Assembly: GCF_000153205.1 (NCBI RefSeq)
Contig: NZ_CH672427.1
Span: 3,340,596 to 3,404,595, forward strand
Source: Nitrococcus mobilis Nb-231
GTDB lineage: Bacteria; Pseudomonadota; Gammaproteobacteria; Nitrococcales; Nitrococcaceae
Direction of reading: 5' to 3'
Length of the DNA: 64,000 bases
Position 1 is the first letter of the stretch; each line of letters opens with the position of its first letter. Below are positions 51,873-60,349 of this stretch, one piece after another. The notes under the pieces were generated by a model that saw only the letters and a list, made by a program, of their open reading frames with translations, did not search any database and was not told the origin of the DNA. The translations under genes were made by a program, and so were the position numbers.

Positions 51873-54254
51873 ATGCGGATCAGTGAACAATGGTTACGTG
51901 AGTGGGTGGCGTTCGAGGTGCCCGCCGCGGAGCTAAGCCGTCGTTTGACCATGGCGGGCTTGGAGGTCAGCAGCGTACAGGCGGCCGCTCCGGCTTTCTC
52001 CGGGGTCATTGTCGGTGAGATCGTGCAGTGTGTTCCCCATCCGAACGCGGACCGGCTCAAGCTCTGCGAGGTGCGCGCCGGCGATTCGGAATTGGTTTCG
52101 ATCGTATGCGGCGCACCCAATGCCCGCACGGGTTTGAAGGCACCCCTGGCACAGGTGGGTGCGCAATTGCCGGATGGGCTGCGCATTCGCCAGACACGGC
52201 TGCGCGGTGAGCAATCCGAGGGTATGCTCTGCTCGGCCAAGGAACTCGGCCTCGCGGACGAAGCCGCCGGACTGCTGGAGCTCCCCCAGGATGCTCCGAG
52301 CGGCATGGATTTGCGCCAATATTTGAGCCTCGATGAGCATCTCATCGAAGTGGATCTCACGCCCAACCGCGGGGATTGCCTGAGTATGGCCGGCGTGGCG
52401 CGCGAGGTCGGCGTGCTGCTGCGCAAGCCCGTGACGGAACCGTCGTTCGAATCCGTAGCGGCGGTAATCGACGATGAGCGACTGGTTCATCTGGATGCTC
52501 CGGCGGATTGTCCACGCTACCTCGGGCGAATTGTACGTGGGGTAGACGCCCGCGCGCCGATACCGCTGTGGCTCCGTGAGCGCTTGCGTCGGGCCGGCAT
52601 CCGACCGTTGTCGGCCGCGGTAGATGTCACCAACTACGTGATGCTCGAGCTCGGCCAGCCGCTCCACGCCTTCGATTTGTCTACGCTGGAGGGTGATATT
52701 CGGGTGCGTCGTGCCGCTGCGGGTGAGGAGTTGGCGCTTCTCAACGGCGCGAGCGTGGAACTCGACGAGCAGACGTTGGTGATCGCCGATACGCACCGGC
52801 CGGTGGCGCTGGCGGGTATCATGGGCGGTGCGCCGACGGCGGTTACTGAGCAAACGCGCGATCTTTTTCTCGAGGCGGCGTTTTTTGCGCCACAGACCAT
52901 CGCCGGGCGGGCCCGTCGTTATGGCCTGCACACCGACTCCGCGCATCGCTTCGAGCGCGGTGTCGATCCCAACCTGCCGCGCATCGCCATGGAGCGGGCC
53001 ACACGGTTGTTGATCGAGATTGCGGGGGGGCGGCCCGGGCCGGTCCGTGAAGCCTCTGATGCGGCCTGTCTTCCCCCCGTCATGGAGCTTACGCTGCGCC
53101 CCGCACGGGTCGCGCAGCTGCTCGGCAGCGAAATCCCTCACGCTGAGATGCACGAGATCCTCGAACGGTTGGGGATGAGCGTTACGGAATCGAGTGCGGA
53201 TGCTTGGTCGATTCGCGTGCCGGGTTACCGCTTCGATATCGCTCGAGAGGTGGACCTGATCGAGGAAATCGCCCGTGTCTGGGGCTACGATGAGTTGCCG
53301 GCACGGCGAGCGCCGGCTCAGCTCGCGATGATCGCGCGTCCGGAGCGAGTGCTCCCCATACGGCGTTTGCGGCAGTTATTGATCGATCGGGGTTATCAGG
53401 AGGCGATCACCTACAGTTTCGTGGCACGCGAGCTTGAGCAGGCGTTGGATCCTGCAGCGGCACCGATAGCACTGGCCAATCCGATCTCGGCCGACCTCGC
53501 GGTCATGCGCACGAGCCTCTGGCCCGGCTTGATCCGCGCTCTGCTGCACAATCAAAAACGCCAACATGAGCGGGTTCGTTTGTTCGAGACTGGATTGTGT
53601 TTCAGCGGCGGCCTCGAGGCGCTCAGGCAGGAGCCGGCCCTCGCGGGTATCGCTTGCGGCTCCGCTTGGCCGGAGCAGTGGGGCATGCCGCGCCGCAGCC
53701 TGGATTTTTTCGATATCAAAGGGGATGTGGAGGCGTTGTTGGCTTTGACGGGCGAGTCCAAGGCCTTTCGCTTCGCTCCTGAACCGCATTCGGCGTTGCA
53801 TCCGGGTCAAAGTGCGCGTATCTACCGCGGAGACCGCGGCGTTGGCTGGGTCGGGGCGCTGCATCCGCGCGTTCAGCGCACGCTCGAGCTCAGTGCGCCA
53901 GGGTTTGTCTTCGAGTTGGCGCTGGCGGAGATCGAGGCTGCCGTATTGCCTGCCTTTCAGGATCTATCGCGTTATCCTTCGATTCGTCGGGATCTGGCGA
54001 TCGTCGTCGATGAGGCTGTTGCGGTGCAACAGGTGCAGGATTGTATCCGTGCCGCTGCAGGGGAGAATCTACGCGAGATCGTGGTTTTTGACCTGTACCG
54101 CGGCCAAGGGGTGTCGGTAGGCCGAAAGAGTTTGGCCATAGGCTTGATTTTACAGGATTCTTCGCGCACCCTAACGGATAGAGAGGTGGAGGAATTCATC
54201 AGTTGTGTGGTCGGCCAGCTGAGGCACCAGCTCAAAGCAGAACTGAGGGAGTAG
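51873..54254 (+). CDS. pheT: Phenylalanyl-tRNA synthetase beta subunit
   Basis: A 793-residue protein. It starts [20 protein letters not shown], then a tRNA-binding OB domain ([20 protein letters not shown]), B3/B4 editing domain ([20 protein letters not shown]), B5 domain, catalytic-like core and C-terminal ferredoxin-type anticodon domain ([20 protein letters not shown]). It is followed 8 nt later by ihfA. Confidence 0.97.
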   Translation: MRISEQWLREWVAFEVPAAELSRRLTMAGLEVSSVQAAAPAFSGVIVGEIVQCVPHPNADRLKLCEVRAGDSELVSIVCGAPNARTGLKAPLAQVGAQLPDGLRIRQTRLRGEQSEGMLCSAKELGLADEAAGLLELPQDAPSGMDLRQYLSLDEHLIEVDLTPNRGDCLSMAGVAREVGVLLRKPVTEPSFESVAAVIDDERLVHLDAPADCPRYLGRIVRGVDARAPIPLWLRERLRRAGIRPLSAAVDVTNYVMLELGQPLHAFDLSTLEGDIRVRRAAAGEELALLNGASVELDEQTLVIADTHRPVALAGIMGGAPTAVTEQTRDLFLEAAFFAPQTIAGRARRYGLHTDSAHRFERGVDPNLPRIAMERATRLLIEIAGGRPGPVREASDAACLPPVMELTLRPARVAQLLGSEIPHAEMHEILERLGMSVTESSADAWSIRVPGYRFDIAREVDLIEEIARVWGYDELPARRAPAQLAMIARPERVLPIRRLRQLLIDRGYQEAITYSFVARELEQALDPAAAPIALANPISADLAVMRTSLWPGLIRALLHNQKRQHERVRLFETGLCFSGGLEALRQEPALAGIACGSAWPEQWGMPRRSLDFFDIKGDVEALLALTGESKAFRFAPEPHSALHPGQSARIYRGDRGVGWVGALHPRVQRTLELSAPGFVFELALAEIEAAVLPAFQDLSRYPSIRRDLAIVVDEAVAVQQVQDCIRAAAGENLREIVVFDLYRGQGVSVGRKSLAIGLILQDSSRTLTDREVEEFISCVVGQLRHQLKAELRE

Positions 54255-54262
54255 CAGGCCAT

Positions 54263-54565
54263 ATGGCATTGACCAAAGCCGAGATGGCTGAGCGTCTGTT
54301 CGACGAGCTCGGCCTTAATAAGCGCGAAGCGAAGGAGTTGGTTGAGAGCTTTTTCGAGGAAATACGCTGCGCCCTTGAGCAAGGAACTCCCGTCAAGCTG
54401 TCGGGTTTTGGTAACTTTGATCTCAGGGACAAAAACGAACGTCCAGGGCGTAACCCAAAGACCGGTGAGGAAATTCCCATCTGCGCTCGGCGCGTGGTGA
54501 CATTCCGTCCGGGTCAAAAGCTGAAAGCGCGGGTAGAAACGTATGCTGGAAACGTCAAACAATGA
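54263..54565 (+). CDS. ihfA: Integration host factor subunit alpha
   Basis: A 100-residue DNABII protein: [39 protein letters not shown], then [20 protein letters not shown]. It is placed after pheT as in E. coli. Its last 23 nt overlap the merR-like gene. Confidence 0.97.
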   Translation: MALTKAEMAERLFDELGLNKREAKELVESFFEEIRCALEQGTPVKLSGFGNFDLRDKNERPGRNPKTGEEIPICARRVVTFRPGQKLKARVETYAGNVKQ

Positions 54566-54899
54566 CGAGCTGCCGGCCATTCCGGCCAAGCGCTATTTCG
54601 CCATCGGCGAGGTCAGCGATCTGTGCTATGTCAAGCCGCATGTGCTGCGCTACTGGGAGCAGGAGTTTCCGCAGCTCAAGCCGGTCAAGCGCCGCGGCAA
54701 TCGGCGTTACTATCAGCGCCAGGATGTTATTCTGATCCGCCAGATCCGCTCCTTGCTCTACCAGCAAGGGTATACGATCGGTGGAGCTCGCCAGAAACTC
54801 TCCGGCGAGGGCGCCAAAGAGGACCTGATTCAAAGCCAACAGGTTATCCGCCAAGTTCGCTTCGAATTGGAAGACATTCTCGTAATGCTTAAGCGATGA
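54543..54899 (+). CDS. MerR-family transcriptional regulator
   Basis: A 118-residue protein with a winged helix typical of Mer[21 protein letters not shown], then [20 protein letters not shown] and [14 protein letters not shown], followed by a short C-terminal helix. There is no metal- or drug-binding domain. Homologues sit next to ihfA in many gammaproteobacteria; the ligand and targets are unknown. It starts inside ihfA, so it is translationally coupled. Confidence 0.92.
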   Translation: MLETSNNDELPAIPAKRYFAIGEVSDLCYVKPHVLRYWEQEFPQLKPVKRRGNRRYYQRQDVILIRQIRSLLYQQGYTIGGARQKLSGEGAKEDLIQSQQVIRQVRFELEDILVMLKR

Positions 54900-54909
54900 A
54901 GTGGATTCT

Positions 54910-54939
54910 TTGTCGGTATGGCGCGAACTGGTGTATGCT
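54910..54939 (+). promoter_or_regulatory. Promoter candidate for tRNA-Pro
   Basis: TTGTCG (54910-54915), an 18-bp spacer and TATGCT (54934-54939), 13 nt before the tRNA. Confidence 0.55.
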
Positions 54940-54951
54940 CAGCTAATGTGC

Positions 54952-55028
<77 letters not shown>

Positions 55029-55107
55029 AAACTGGAGGCCGGTCAGTGATTTGCGTAAGTGGCTGAGCGGCTTTATTTCGTGATGGGAAGGTGGCGGTAA
55101 AACTGGA

Positions 55108-55615
55108 GTAAAATTCAGCCGGATTTCACCACCAGACCGGTCTCCGCATCCACGTACCTCACTTCCGCGCCATCTTGGGTGGGCTGTGTCCCATGAGGCG
55201 TTGGATCGCCTCTCCTCAGGCCATCCGGCCTCGCGATAGAGGCCGCCACCAAGCGTCCGAATCTCGTGAAAGGTTGGCCTCTGATCGGCGGCGAGGTCCG
55301 CCCCAATCTTGGCCTTATCTCGCAGTTCCTTGAATGTCCTTGTCAGTATTTCCGGCGCAACCTGGAAGGGGTGCGCCTTGCGCTCCGTGTAGTCTCACCG
55401 GCGCCTCTCCAGCTTGCGGTGGGATAAGGAACGGGCAGGCTACGTCATCGCGACAGCGGCCGATGACTTCACGGGGCTCAGCGCCAATGCGGATATATCC
55501 GGTACCGTACCCCTCGACTTTCTGTTGGTCGACGAAGAGCCAGCCTGGCTCGCGCTCGTTATTGAAGTGCATCCACACAAAATCCTACCGTCGCTGCAAC
55601 CTCTGTATGGTGTGA
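55108..55615 (-). pseudogene. Degraded phage-type tyrosine integrase (C-terminal part)
   Basis: The minus strand keeps integrase-like pieces in shifting frames. QRR-stop-DFVWMHFNNE resembles the QRREDI box (TAG in place of a Glu codon), followed by LFVDQQKVEG and VIGRCRDDVA. After a frameshift come APEILTRTFKELRDKAKIGA and RPTFHEIRTLGG with the catalytic Arg. After another shift come IQRLMGHSPPKMARK with the catalytic His and a YVDAETG end with the likely Tyr. It points toward tRNA-Pro, the usual layout of a tRNA-integrated element. Clearly inactive. Confidence 0.75.
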
Positions 55616-55626
55616 AGGGCATCGGA

Positions 55627-55659
55627 AAGCCGTGTACGAGAGAACCGTATGCATGGTTT
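55627..55659 (+). other. Group II intron domain V-like sequence (remnant)
   Basis: The 33 nt fold as AAGCCGTG pairing with CATGGTTT, a 2-nt bulge on the 3' side, an upper helix TACG/CGTA and a GAGA-containing loop. The catalytic-triad AGC is at its usual place. GGTGAGGGGGGG follows, resembling what comes after domain V in bacterial group II introns. No intron-encoded protein is nearby, so this would be a fragment. Confidence 0.4.
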
Positions 55660-55832
55660 GGTGAGGGGGGGCAGGCCAACATGGCCACGCATCGGTTATT
55701 GAGGCACCGCCAGACGGAAGGGGCGGCAATAGCTAGCCCATCTTTAACGCTCTCTGCCTGATTTCGGGCTGATTTGGGCGTGTATGCGAAGAGAAGTTAT
55801 TGATTCGTATAGTGGCGAGGGTGGCGCGCTGG

Positions 55833-57774
55833 ATGTAGTGCCATAATATTTGTTGTTATCCCTTGTGCGGAGCGCCCGCCCACGCTAGCCTCGCGGGCAT
55901 GTTCATCCGCCGCACCCAGACCCGCAGCACGGCCACCGGCGAGTCGTATGTCACGTATCGTCTGGTGCGCTCCGAGCGGCGCGCCGGTAAGGTCCGCCAG
56001 CGCACCCTGTTGAACCTGGGGCGGCACTTCCCAGTGGCGCAGGCACACTGGTCGGCGTTGTGTGCGCGCATCGAGCAACGGCTCAGCGGCCAGGCGGCGC
56101 TGTTCGACGAGGAGGGGAAGGGCCTCCCGCTCGCCGTCGAGCGCCAGGCCGAGCGTATTGCGGCGCGGCTGCTCGCCGAGCAGGGCGGTACGCCGGCACC
56201 GGCCGATGCTGGCGGTGTACCCGGCGGTGGGGGTGACGTGCAGTCGGTGGACGTGGACTCGCTCTCACTGGTGCGCCCGCGCTCGGTGGGCGTCGAGCAG
56301 CTCGCCCTGTGGGCGCTGCGCCAGGCGGGCTTGGAGGAGCAGCTCCAAGCGCTGGGGCTGACCGGCCCGCAACGTGCGGCGGCGCTGGGGCTGATCGTTG
56401 CCCGCATGGCCGCCCCGGGCTCGGAGCGGGCGACGTATCAGTGGCTCGCCCGGCGCAGCGGCCTCGGCGAGCTGCTGGAGGTGGACTTCGAGGCGATGAG
56501 CCCGATGCAGCTCTACCGTACCTCCGATATCCTGCTGCGCCACCGCGCGGCCCTCGAAGGGCATTTGTTCGCCCGGGTGAGCGATCTGTTCGCGCTCGCC
56601 CCGACAATCACGCTCTACGATCTGACCAACACTTACTTCGAGGGCGAGGCACCGGTCAATCCGGCCGCGCGCCACGGCCACTCCAAGGAGCGGCGCAGCG
56701 ACTGCCCGCTGCTCACCCTGGCGCTGGTGCTCGATGCCTGCGGCTTTGTGCGCCGCTCGCGGGTCTTCGCTGGCAATGCGGCCGAGGCGCAGACCCTCCA
56801 GGGGATGCTCACCGGCCTCGCGGCGCCCGCCGGCGCGCTTGTGGTCATGGACCGCGGGGTGGCCACCGAGGCCAACCTCGCCTGGCTGGCCGAGCAGGGC
56901 TACCGCTATCTGGTGGTCAGCCGCGAGCGCCGCCGCGCGGTCGATTTTAAAGAGGCCATCACCCTCGACAACGCCGGCGGGCAGGCCGTGGAGCTACTCA
57001 AAGTGCCCTTGGCCGATGGCCAGGGGGTGCGCCTGTATTGTCGCTCCGAGGGCCGCGTGCGCAAGGAGCAAGCGATCGCCGGACGCCTGATGGACCGCTT
57101 CGAGGCTGGGCTCGACAAGCTTGCGACCGGACTCAGCCGGCGGGGCACCACCAAGCGCATCGACAAGCTCTGGGAGCGCATCGGGCGGCTCAAGGAGAAA
57201 AGCCGCGGCCTCGGCCAGCACTACCACATTGAAGTGATCGCCGGTGACAGCGGCGAGCGCGCCCGTGCGATCCACTGGCAGCGCCTGCCCGTGAAAGGCT
57301 CTCTGGTCACCGAGCCGGGCGTCTATTGCCTGCGCAGCAACGAGACCGGCTGGGACGAGAAGACAATGTGGCGCACCTACATCATGCTCACCGACCTTGA
57401 GGCGGTCTTCCGAAGCCTGAAATCGGAGCTCGGCCTGCGCCCGATCTTCCATCACAAGGAAGAGCGCGCCGAGGGGCACCTGTTCATCACCGTGCTCGCC
57501 TATCAGTTCGTCCAGCTCATCCGCCACCGCCTCGCCGCCCACGGCATCTGCGAGCGTTGGAGCACGCTACGCGATACCCTCGCCGGCCAGTGCCGGGTCA
57601 CCGCCACGTTCAACCGCGGCGATGGCCGCACCCTGCACGTGCGCAAGGCCACCCGCGCCGAGCCCGATCAGGCGCGAATCTATCAGGCCCTCGGGGCCGA
57701 TCCCGCCCCGGGCGGCGTGCAGAAAACAATCGTGTGAGCCCGCTGATTTATAAAATGAACGTAATGTAGTGCCA
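55833..57774 (+). mobile_element. IS1634-like insertion sequence with 11-bp flanking direct repeats
   Basis: The transposase gene is bracketed by ATGTAGTGCCA at 55833-55843 and 57764-57774, in the same orientation. This is consistent with a target-site duplication. Terminal inverted repeats just inside are not clear by eye, so the exact ends are uncertain. The left non-coding end contains AT-rich TAATATTTGTTGTTATCCC. GC content of the transposase is higher than that of its surroundings. Confidence 0.7.
55899..57737 (+). CDS. IS1634-family DDE transposase
   Basis: A 612-residue transposase with a complete frame. The first catalytic Asp is in ITLYDLTNTYFEGEAP, the second in LVVMDRGVATEANLAWLAE, and the Glu/YREK-type region in LTDLEAVFRSLKSELGLRPI with FHHKEERAEGHLFITVLAYQ. 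It starts at ATG 55899 with MFIRRTQTRS, typical of this family. It appears intact and potentially active. The usual IS1634-family length is about 500-600. Confidence 0.88.
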   Translation: MFIRRTQTRSTATGESYVTYRLVRSERRAGKVRQRTLLNLGRHFPVAQAHWSALCARIEQRLSGQAALFDEEGKGLPLAVERQAERIAARLLAEQGGTPAPADAGGVPGGGGDVQSVDVDSLSLVRPRSVGVEQLALWALRQAGLEEQLQALGLTGPQRAAALGLIVARMAAPGSERATYQWLARRSGLGELLEVDFEAMSPMQLYRTSDILLRHRAALEGHLFARVSDLFALAPTITLYDLTNTYFEGEAPVNPAARHGHSKERRSDCPLLTLALVLDACGFVRRSRVFAGNAAEAQTLQGMLTGLAAPAGALVVMDRGVATEANLAWLAEQGYRYLVVSRERRRAVDFKEAITLDNAGGQAVELLKVPLADGQGVRLYCRSEGRVRKEQAIAGRLMDRFEAGLDKLATGLSRRGTTKRIDKLWERIGRLKEKSRGLGQHYHIEVIAGDSGERARAIHWQRLPVKGSLVTEPGVYCLRSNETGWDEKTMWRTYIMLTDLEAVFRSLKSELGLRPIFHHKEERAEGHLFITVLAYQFVQLIRHRLAAHGICERWSTLRDTLAGQCRVTATFNRGDGRTLHVRKATRAEPDQARIYQALGADPAPGGVQKTIV

Positions 57775-57973
57775 CTCGCCGCCGCGGCCGATCTTAACTC
57801 TCTGAGTATCGGGAAGTTATTTTTGGGGACGTTAAACTTGGGCTAGGTTGACGCTACGGAAATGGTAACCTGTTCTCTACTCTACCTATGACTCTTGCTA
57901 TTCGTTATGTTTTTTCGACTTATGTGTAGGGTGATGGCCTAAATGATCTCTCGACTCTGATTATGGTGCTGCC
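57775..57973. other. AT-richer spacer right of the insertion sequence
   Basis: About 200 bp with stops in all frames and no motif recognised. Confidence 0.4.
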
Positions 57974-58492
57974 GTGAATACCGAGATCGTCGACGATGCC
58001 GCCGAACCACAGGCGACGACCGAGAGTTGCCATCTCGTCGTCGAGGTGGTTATCGAGATTCCCCGATGGAGCTTTCTCAAGCGCGGATCGACAGGCAGTA
58101 TCGACTTCATCTCTCCCCTGCCTTGCCCGTTCAACTACGGCTCCGTACCCGACCGCCTAGGCCTCGAGGGCGATCTGCTCGACGCCGTGGTCCTCGGGCC
58201 GCGGCTGGCCATTGGAACCCGCATCAAAGCCCCCGCGCGTGGTGCAGTCGGCCTCGCCGAGCGCGGCCTGTACGATGACAAGCTGATCTGCAGCGAACGA
58301 CCAGTCACAGGAAACACCCGCCGGCAGGTCCTGGCGTTTTTTCACACCTATATCTTTGCCAAACGCCTACTCAACATGATGCGCGGCTTGCCCACCGATG
58401 GCTACTGCACGGGCTGGGGCGACGCCGTTACGGCGCTCGCCCGATCCGGGCCACGCGATGCGACCTGGAAAGGCCCCGCTGTCCCTTTCTGA
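57974..58492 (+). CDS. Divergent inorganic pyrophosphatase-like protein
   Basis: A 172-residue protein of the soluble pyrophosphatase fold. It has VVIEIPRWSFLKRG, PCPFNYGSVPDRLGLEGDLLDAVVLG, and GLYDDKLIC. The PPase signature DGDPxD reads EGDLLD, so the first metal-binding Asp is Glu and the Pro is Leu; the other two Asp remain. Activity is uncertain. The start is GTG 57974 without a good ribosome binding site. It lies in the accessory segment, so it is probably not the housekeeping ppa. Confidence 0.7.
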   Translation: MNTEIVDDAAEPQATTESCHLVVEVVIEIPRWSFLKRGSTGSIDFISPLPCPFNYGSVPDRLGLEGDLLDAVVLGPRLAIGTRIKAPARGAVGLAERGLYDDKLICSERPVTGNTRRQVLAFFHTYIFAKRLLNMMRGLPTDGYCTGWGDAVTALARSGPRDATWKGPAVPF

Positions 58493-58613
58493 CCCGACTC
58501 GCACACTGGATGCGACAACCATCCATACGGTGCTCACGGGCCGCATCTTTAAACAAGAAGAAGCGACCGCATGACGGCACGCTACCTGAGGCCGTGCAGA
58601 GGCAGCTTTTATT

Positions 58614-58979
58614 TCAAAGCTGGTAGGGCAGCCTGATTCCTGGAAGATCCGTGGAAAAGTCTTTCGTGTTGCGAGTGACAAGCAGGGCGCTGTGCTGTTG
58701 GGCGGTTGCCCAGATAATTGCATCCGGCAATCGTATACGGGCGTGACGGCGGAGTGTTACTGCTCGCTCCGCGATGTCAGCGTCTATCGGTAGTAGGTCG
58801 AACGATGCAAGGAATCGGCGCACCGGCAGCTCTTCATCGGCAGACCGGCAGCCTATCAGGACTTCCATCCACGTTATCAGACTGATCAGTCGGCAATTGT
58901 AGAGCTTAAGCTCATCACGCGCCTGGACGATTCCGTTGAGATAATCGACGAGAATATTCGTATCGAACAGCGCCTTCAA
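58614..58979 (-). CDS. vapC: VapC-like PIN-domain ribonuclease toxin
   Basis: A 121-residue PIN domain. It has the N-terminal Asp in KALFDTNILVDYLNG, a Glu in TWMEVLIG, and the C-terminal acidic pair in RLPDAIIWATAQQ and TRNTKDFST. VapC toxins cut tRNA or rRNA. The TTG at 58979 is the likely start: AGGAG lies 8 nt before it and it overlaps the antitoxin stop (TTGA). A GTG at 58988 has no room for a ribosome binding site. Confidence 0.85.
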   Translation of the reverse strand: MKALFDTNILVDYLNGIVQARDELKLYNCRLISLITWMEVLIGCRSADEELPVRRFLASFDLLPIDADIAERAVTLRRHARIRLPDAIIWATAQQHSALLVTRNTKDFSTDLPGIRLPYQL

Positions 58980-59194
58980 GGTGGCCACTCCTGGCGAAGC
59001 GCCTCCTGGTAGGACAGACCATCGCAGCGGTTGGCCCACACGCCGAAAGCTTCTTCGGTCGGCTGCGGCGGATGGGTATCGAGATAGTGACGTACAGCGC
59101 GCCGGACGGCTTCTGCTTGCGAGATCCGTTCCCGCTTCGCGAGTGCCTTGATTGCTTGGAGCTCTTTTTCGGGAAGATCGACTATAGTGCGCAT
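58976..59194 (-). CDS. vapB: Ribbon-helix-helix antitoxin of the VapC pair
   Basis: A 72-residue protein beginning MRTIVDLPEKELQAIKALAK with an RHH (CopG/MetJ) fold and a C-terminal tail ending YQEALRQEWPP that should wrap the toxin. It directly precedes and overlaps the toxin gene. RHH antitoxins normally repress their own promoter. AT-rich sequence upstream (59215-59245) would hold it. Confidence 0.82.
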   Translation of the reverse strand: MRTIVDLPEKELQAIKALAKRERISQAEAVRRAVRHYLDTHPPQPTEEAFGVWANRCDGLSYQEALRQEWPP

Positions 59195-59332
59195 GACGTA
59201 GAACTCATTCTATATCAGATGACGATATCATATATAATTTTTTGCTGTTGACGCAATTCGCAGCAGTCGGGTCATACCGATAAACGAGTGCACTCGATGT
59301 GTTTAAACAAGACGTGACCCTGAAAGCTCGCA

Positions 59333-60045
59333 CTAATTTAAATTCGGTGCACGCCCGAAGATGTCCTTAAATCGGCTGATCTTTGCATTTAATGATTTCT
59401 CGATCATTAGGGCTATCATACCCCGCATTTTTCTCCGCTGTTCTTTACTCAATTTGGCGGCCTGTTTATCGCCATACATCTCGCTAAGGGCTTTATAGCT
59501 AAGACTTGAATCCTTTATCAACCCCTCGGTTCCGTCAAATCCAGCCAGTTCCTTGCCGATGGCTTGCGTGCGTTCGCTCATCGTAAATTCAAATTTTGTA
59601 CCGTGATCGATAATATAATTGAAAGCCTGTTCCATATCTTCCATCATAGATATTAAATACTTGATGAAAATAGTGGCAGCATCTTCAATGCGCTTTTTCT
59701 TTTCTTCAGGATAATCTTTGATATGAAGCGTGAAACCCTCTAATGCCTCTTGGTACTGAATGATATTTTTCTCATCAATTCTAGGCTCTGCCCCGATCAG
59801 GTATATAGCTGCCCGTGTGTCGTTTTTGATACGCACATTCCAGTTAATTTTGCTAATATCGTCATGCCACAGCAGCCCTTCTGCTGTGAGGTACCAAGCA
59901 TACGGCGGCACAAATACGGCAACAAATCCGGTGGCAGTATCATGCTTCTTGAAACCGTGATAAATTCCGAAGAAAGCGGAAAAAATAGTAATAAGTAAAA
60001 CAATGGGCCAAGCGTTTGTACGAGTGCGTCTATCAGTTTATTCAT
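59333..60045 (-). pseudogene. AT-rich membrane-protein gene split by a frameshift in a T6 run
   Basis: The 5' part begins MNKLIDALVQTLGPLFYLLL at 60045. After the run of six T (plus-strand A at 59980-59985) the continuing sense shifts frame: FSAFFGIYHGFKKHDTATGF, then VAVFVPPYAWYLTAEGLLW, and on to the stop at 59333. One extra T would rejoin the frames into about 237 residues. The joined protein would have one or two N-terminal membrane segments and a charged helical body. Either a mutation, a sequencing error or slippage. Low GC and Lys/Ile-rich, so probably acquired. Family not recognised. Confidence 0.65.
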
Positions 60046-60349
60046 TTAAATTCCCTATAACATCGGTGCCTGACGCCATAAATCAATCTGATGTGCTATG
60101 CATCATATCCGTTAATACGGCGGGACTTTCAAGTAATAATGTTACAGGTGCGGGCTTCTCTATGAAGGCAGAAAACGATGGCAATAAGAACACATGGATG
60201 GGGTCACATCTTATTTTGCCATAATTCACATCAAGCGATCCGGTGGCAGTAGCGTGGCGTAAACAAGGTGTTCCCTGCTGCCCTCCAAGGTATATGCCTA
60301 GTTTGGGCAACCGCTGAGCGGTGATTTGAGACACGCTCGTTCACACGCC
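60046..60349. other. AT-rich region with a weak minus-strand frame
   Basis: The minus strand has an 83-codon frame (60334-60083) without a ribosome binding site or family resemblance. It shares the 14-mer ATCCGGTGGCAGTA (60238-60251) with 59926-59939 inside the frameshifted gene, coding ATATGS beside DTATGF. This could be a decayed duplicate of the neighbour. No feature is called with confidence. Confidence 0.3.

Noticed and set aside
55414-55761. 115-codon plus-strand frame before the insertion sequence
   Set aside because: It runs across the integrase remnant and the intron-like hairpin; no start context, composition explained by those remnants.
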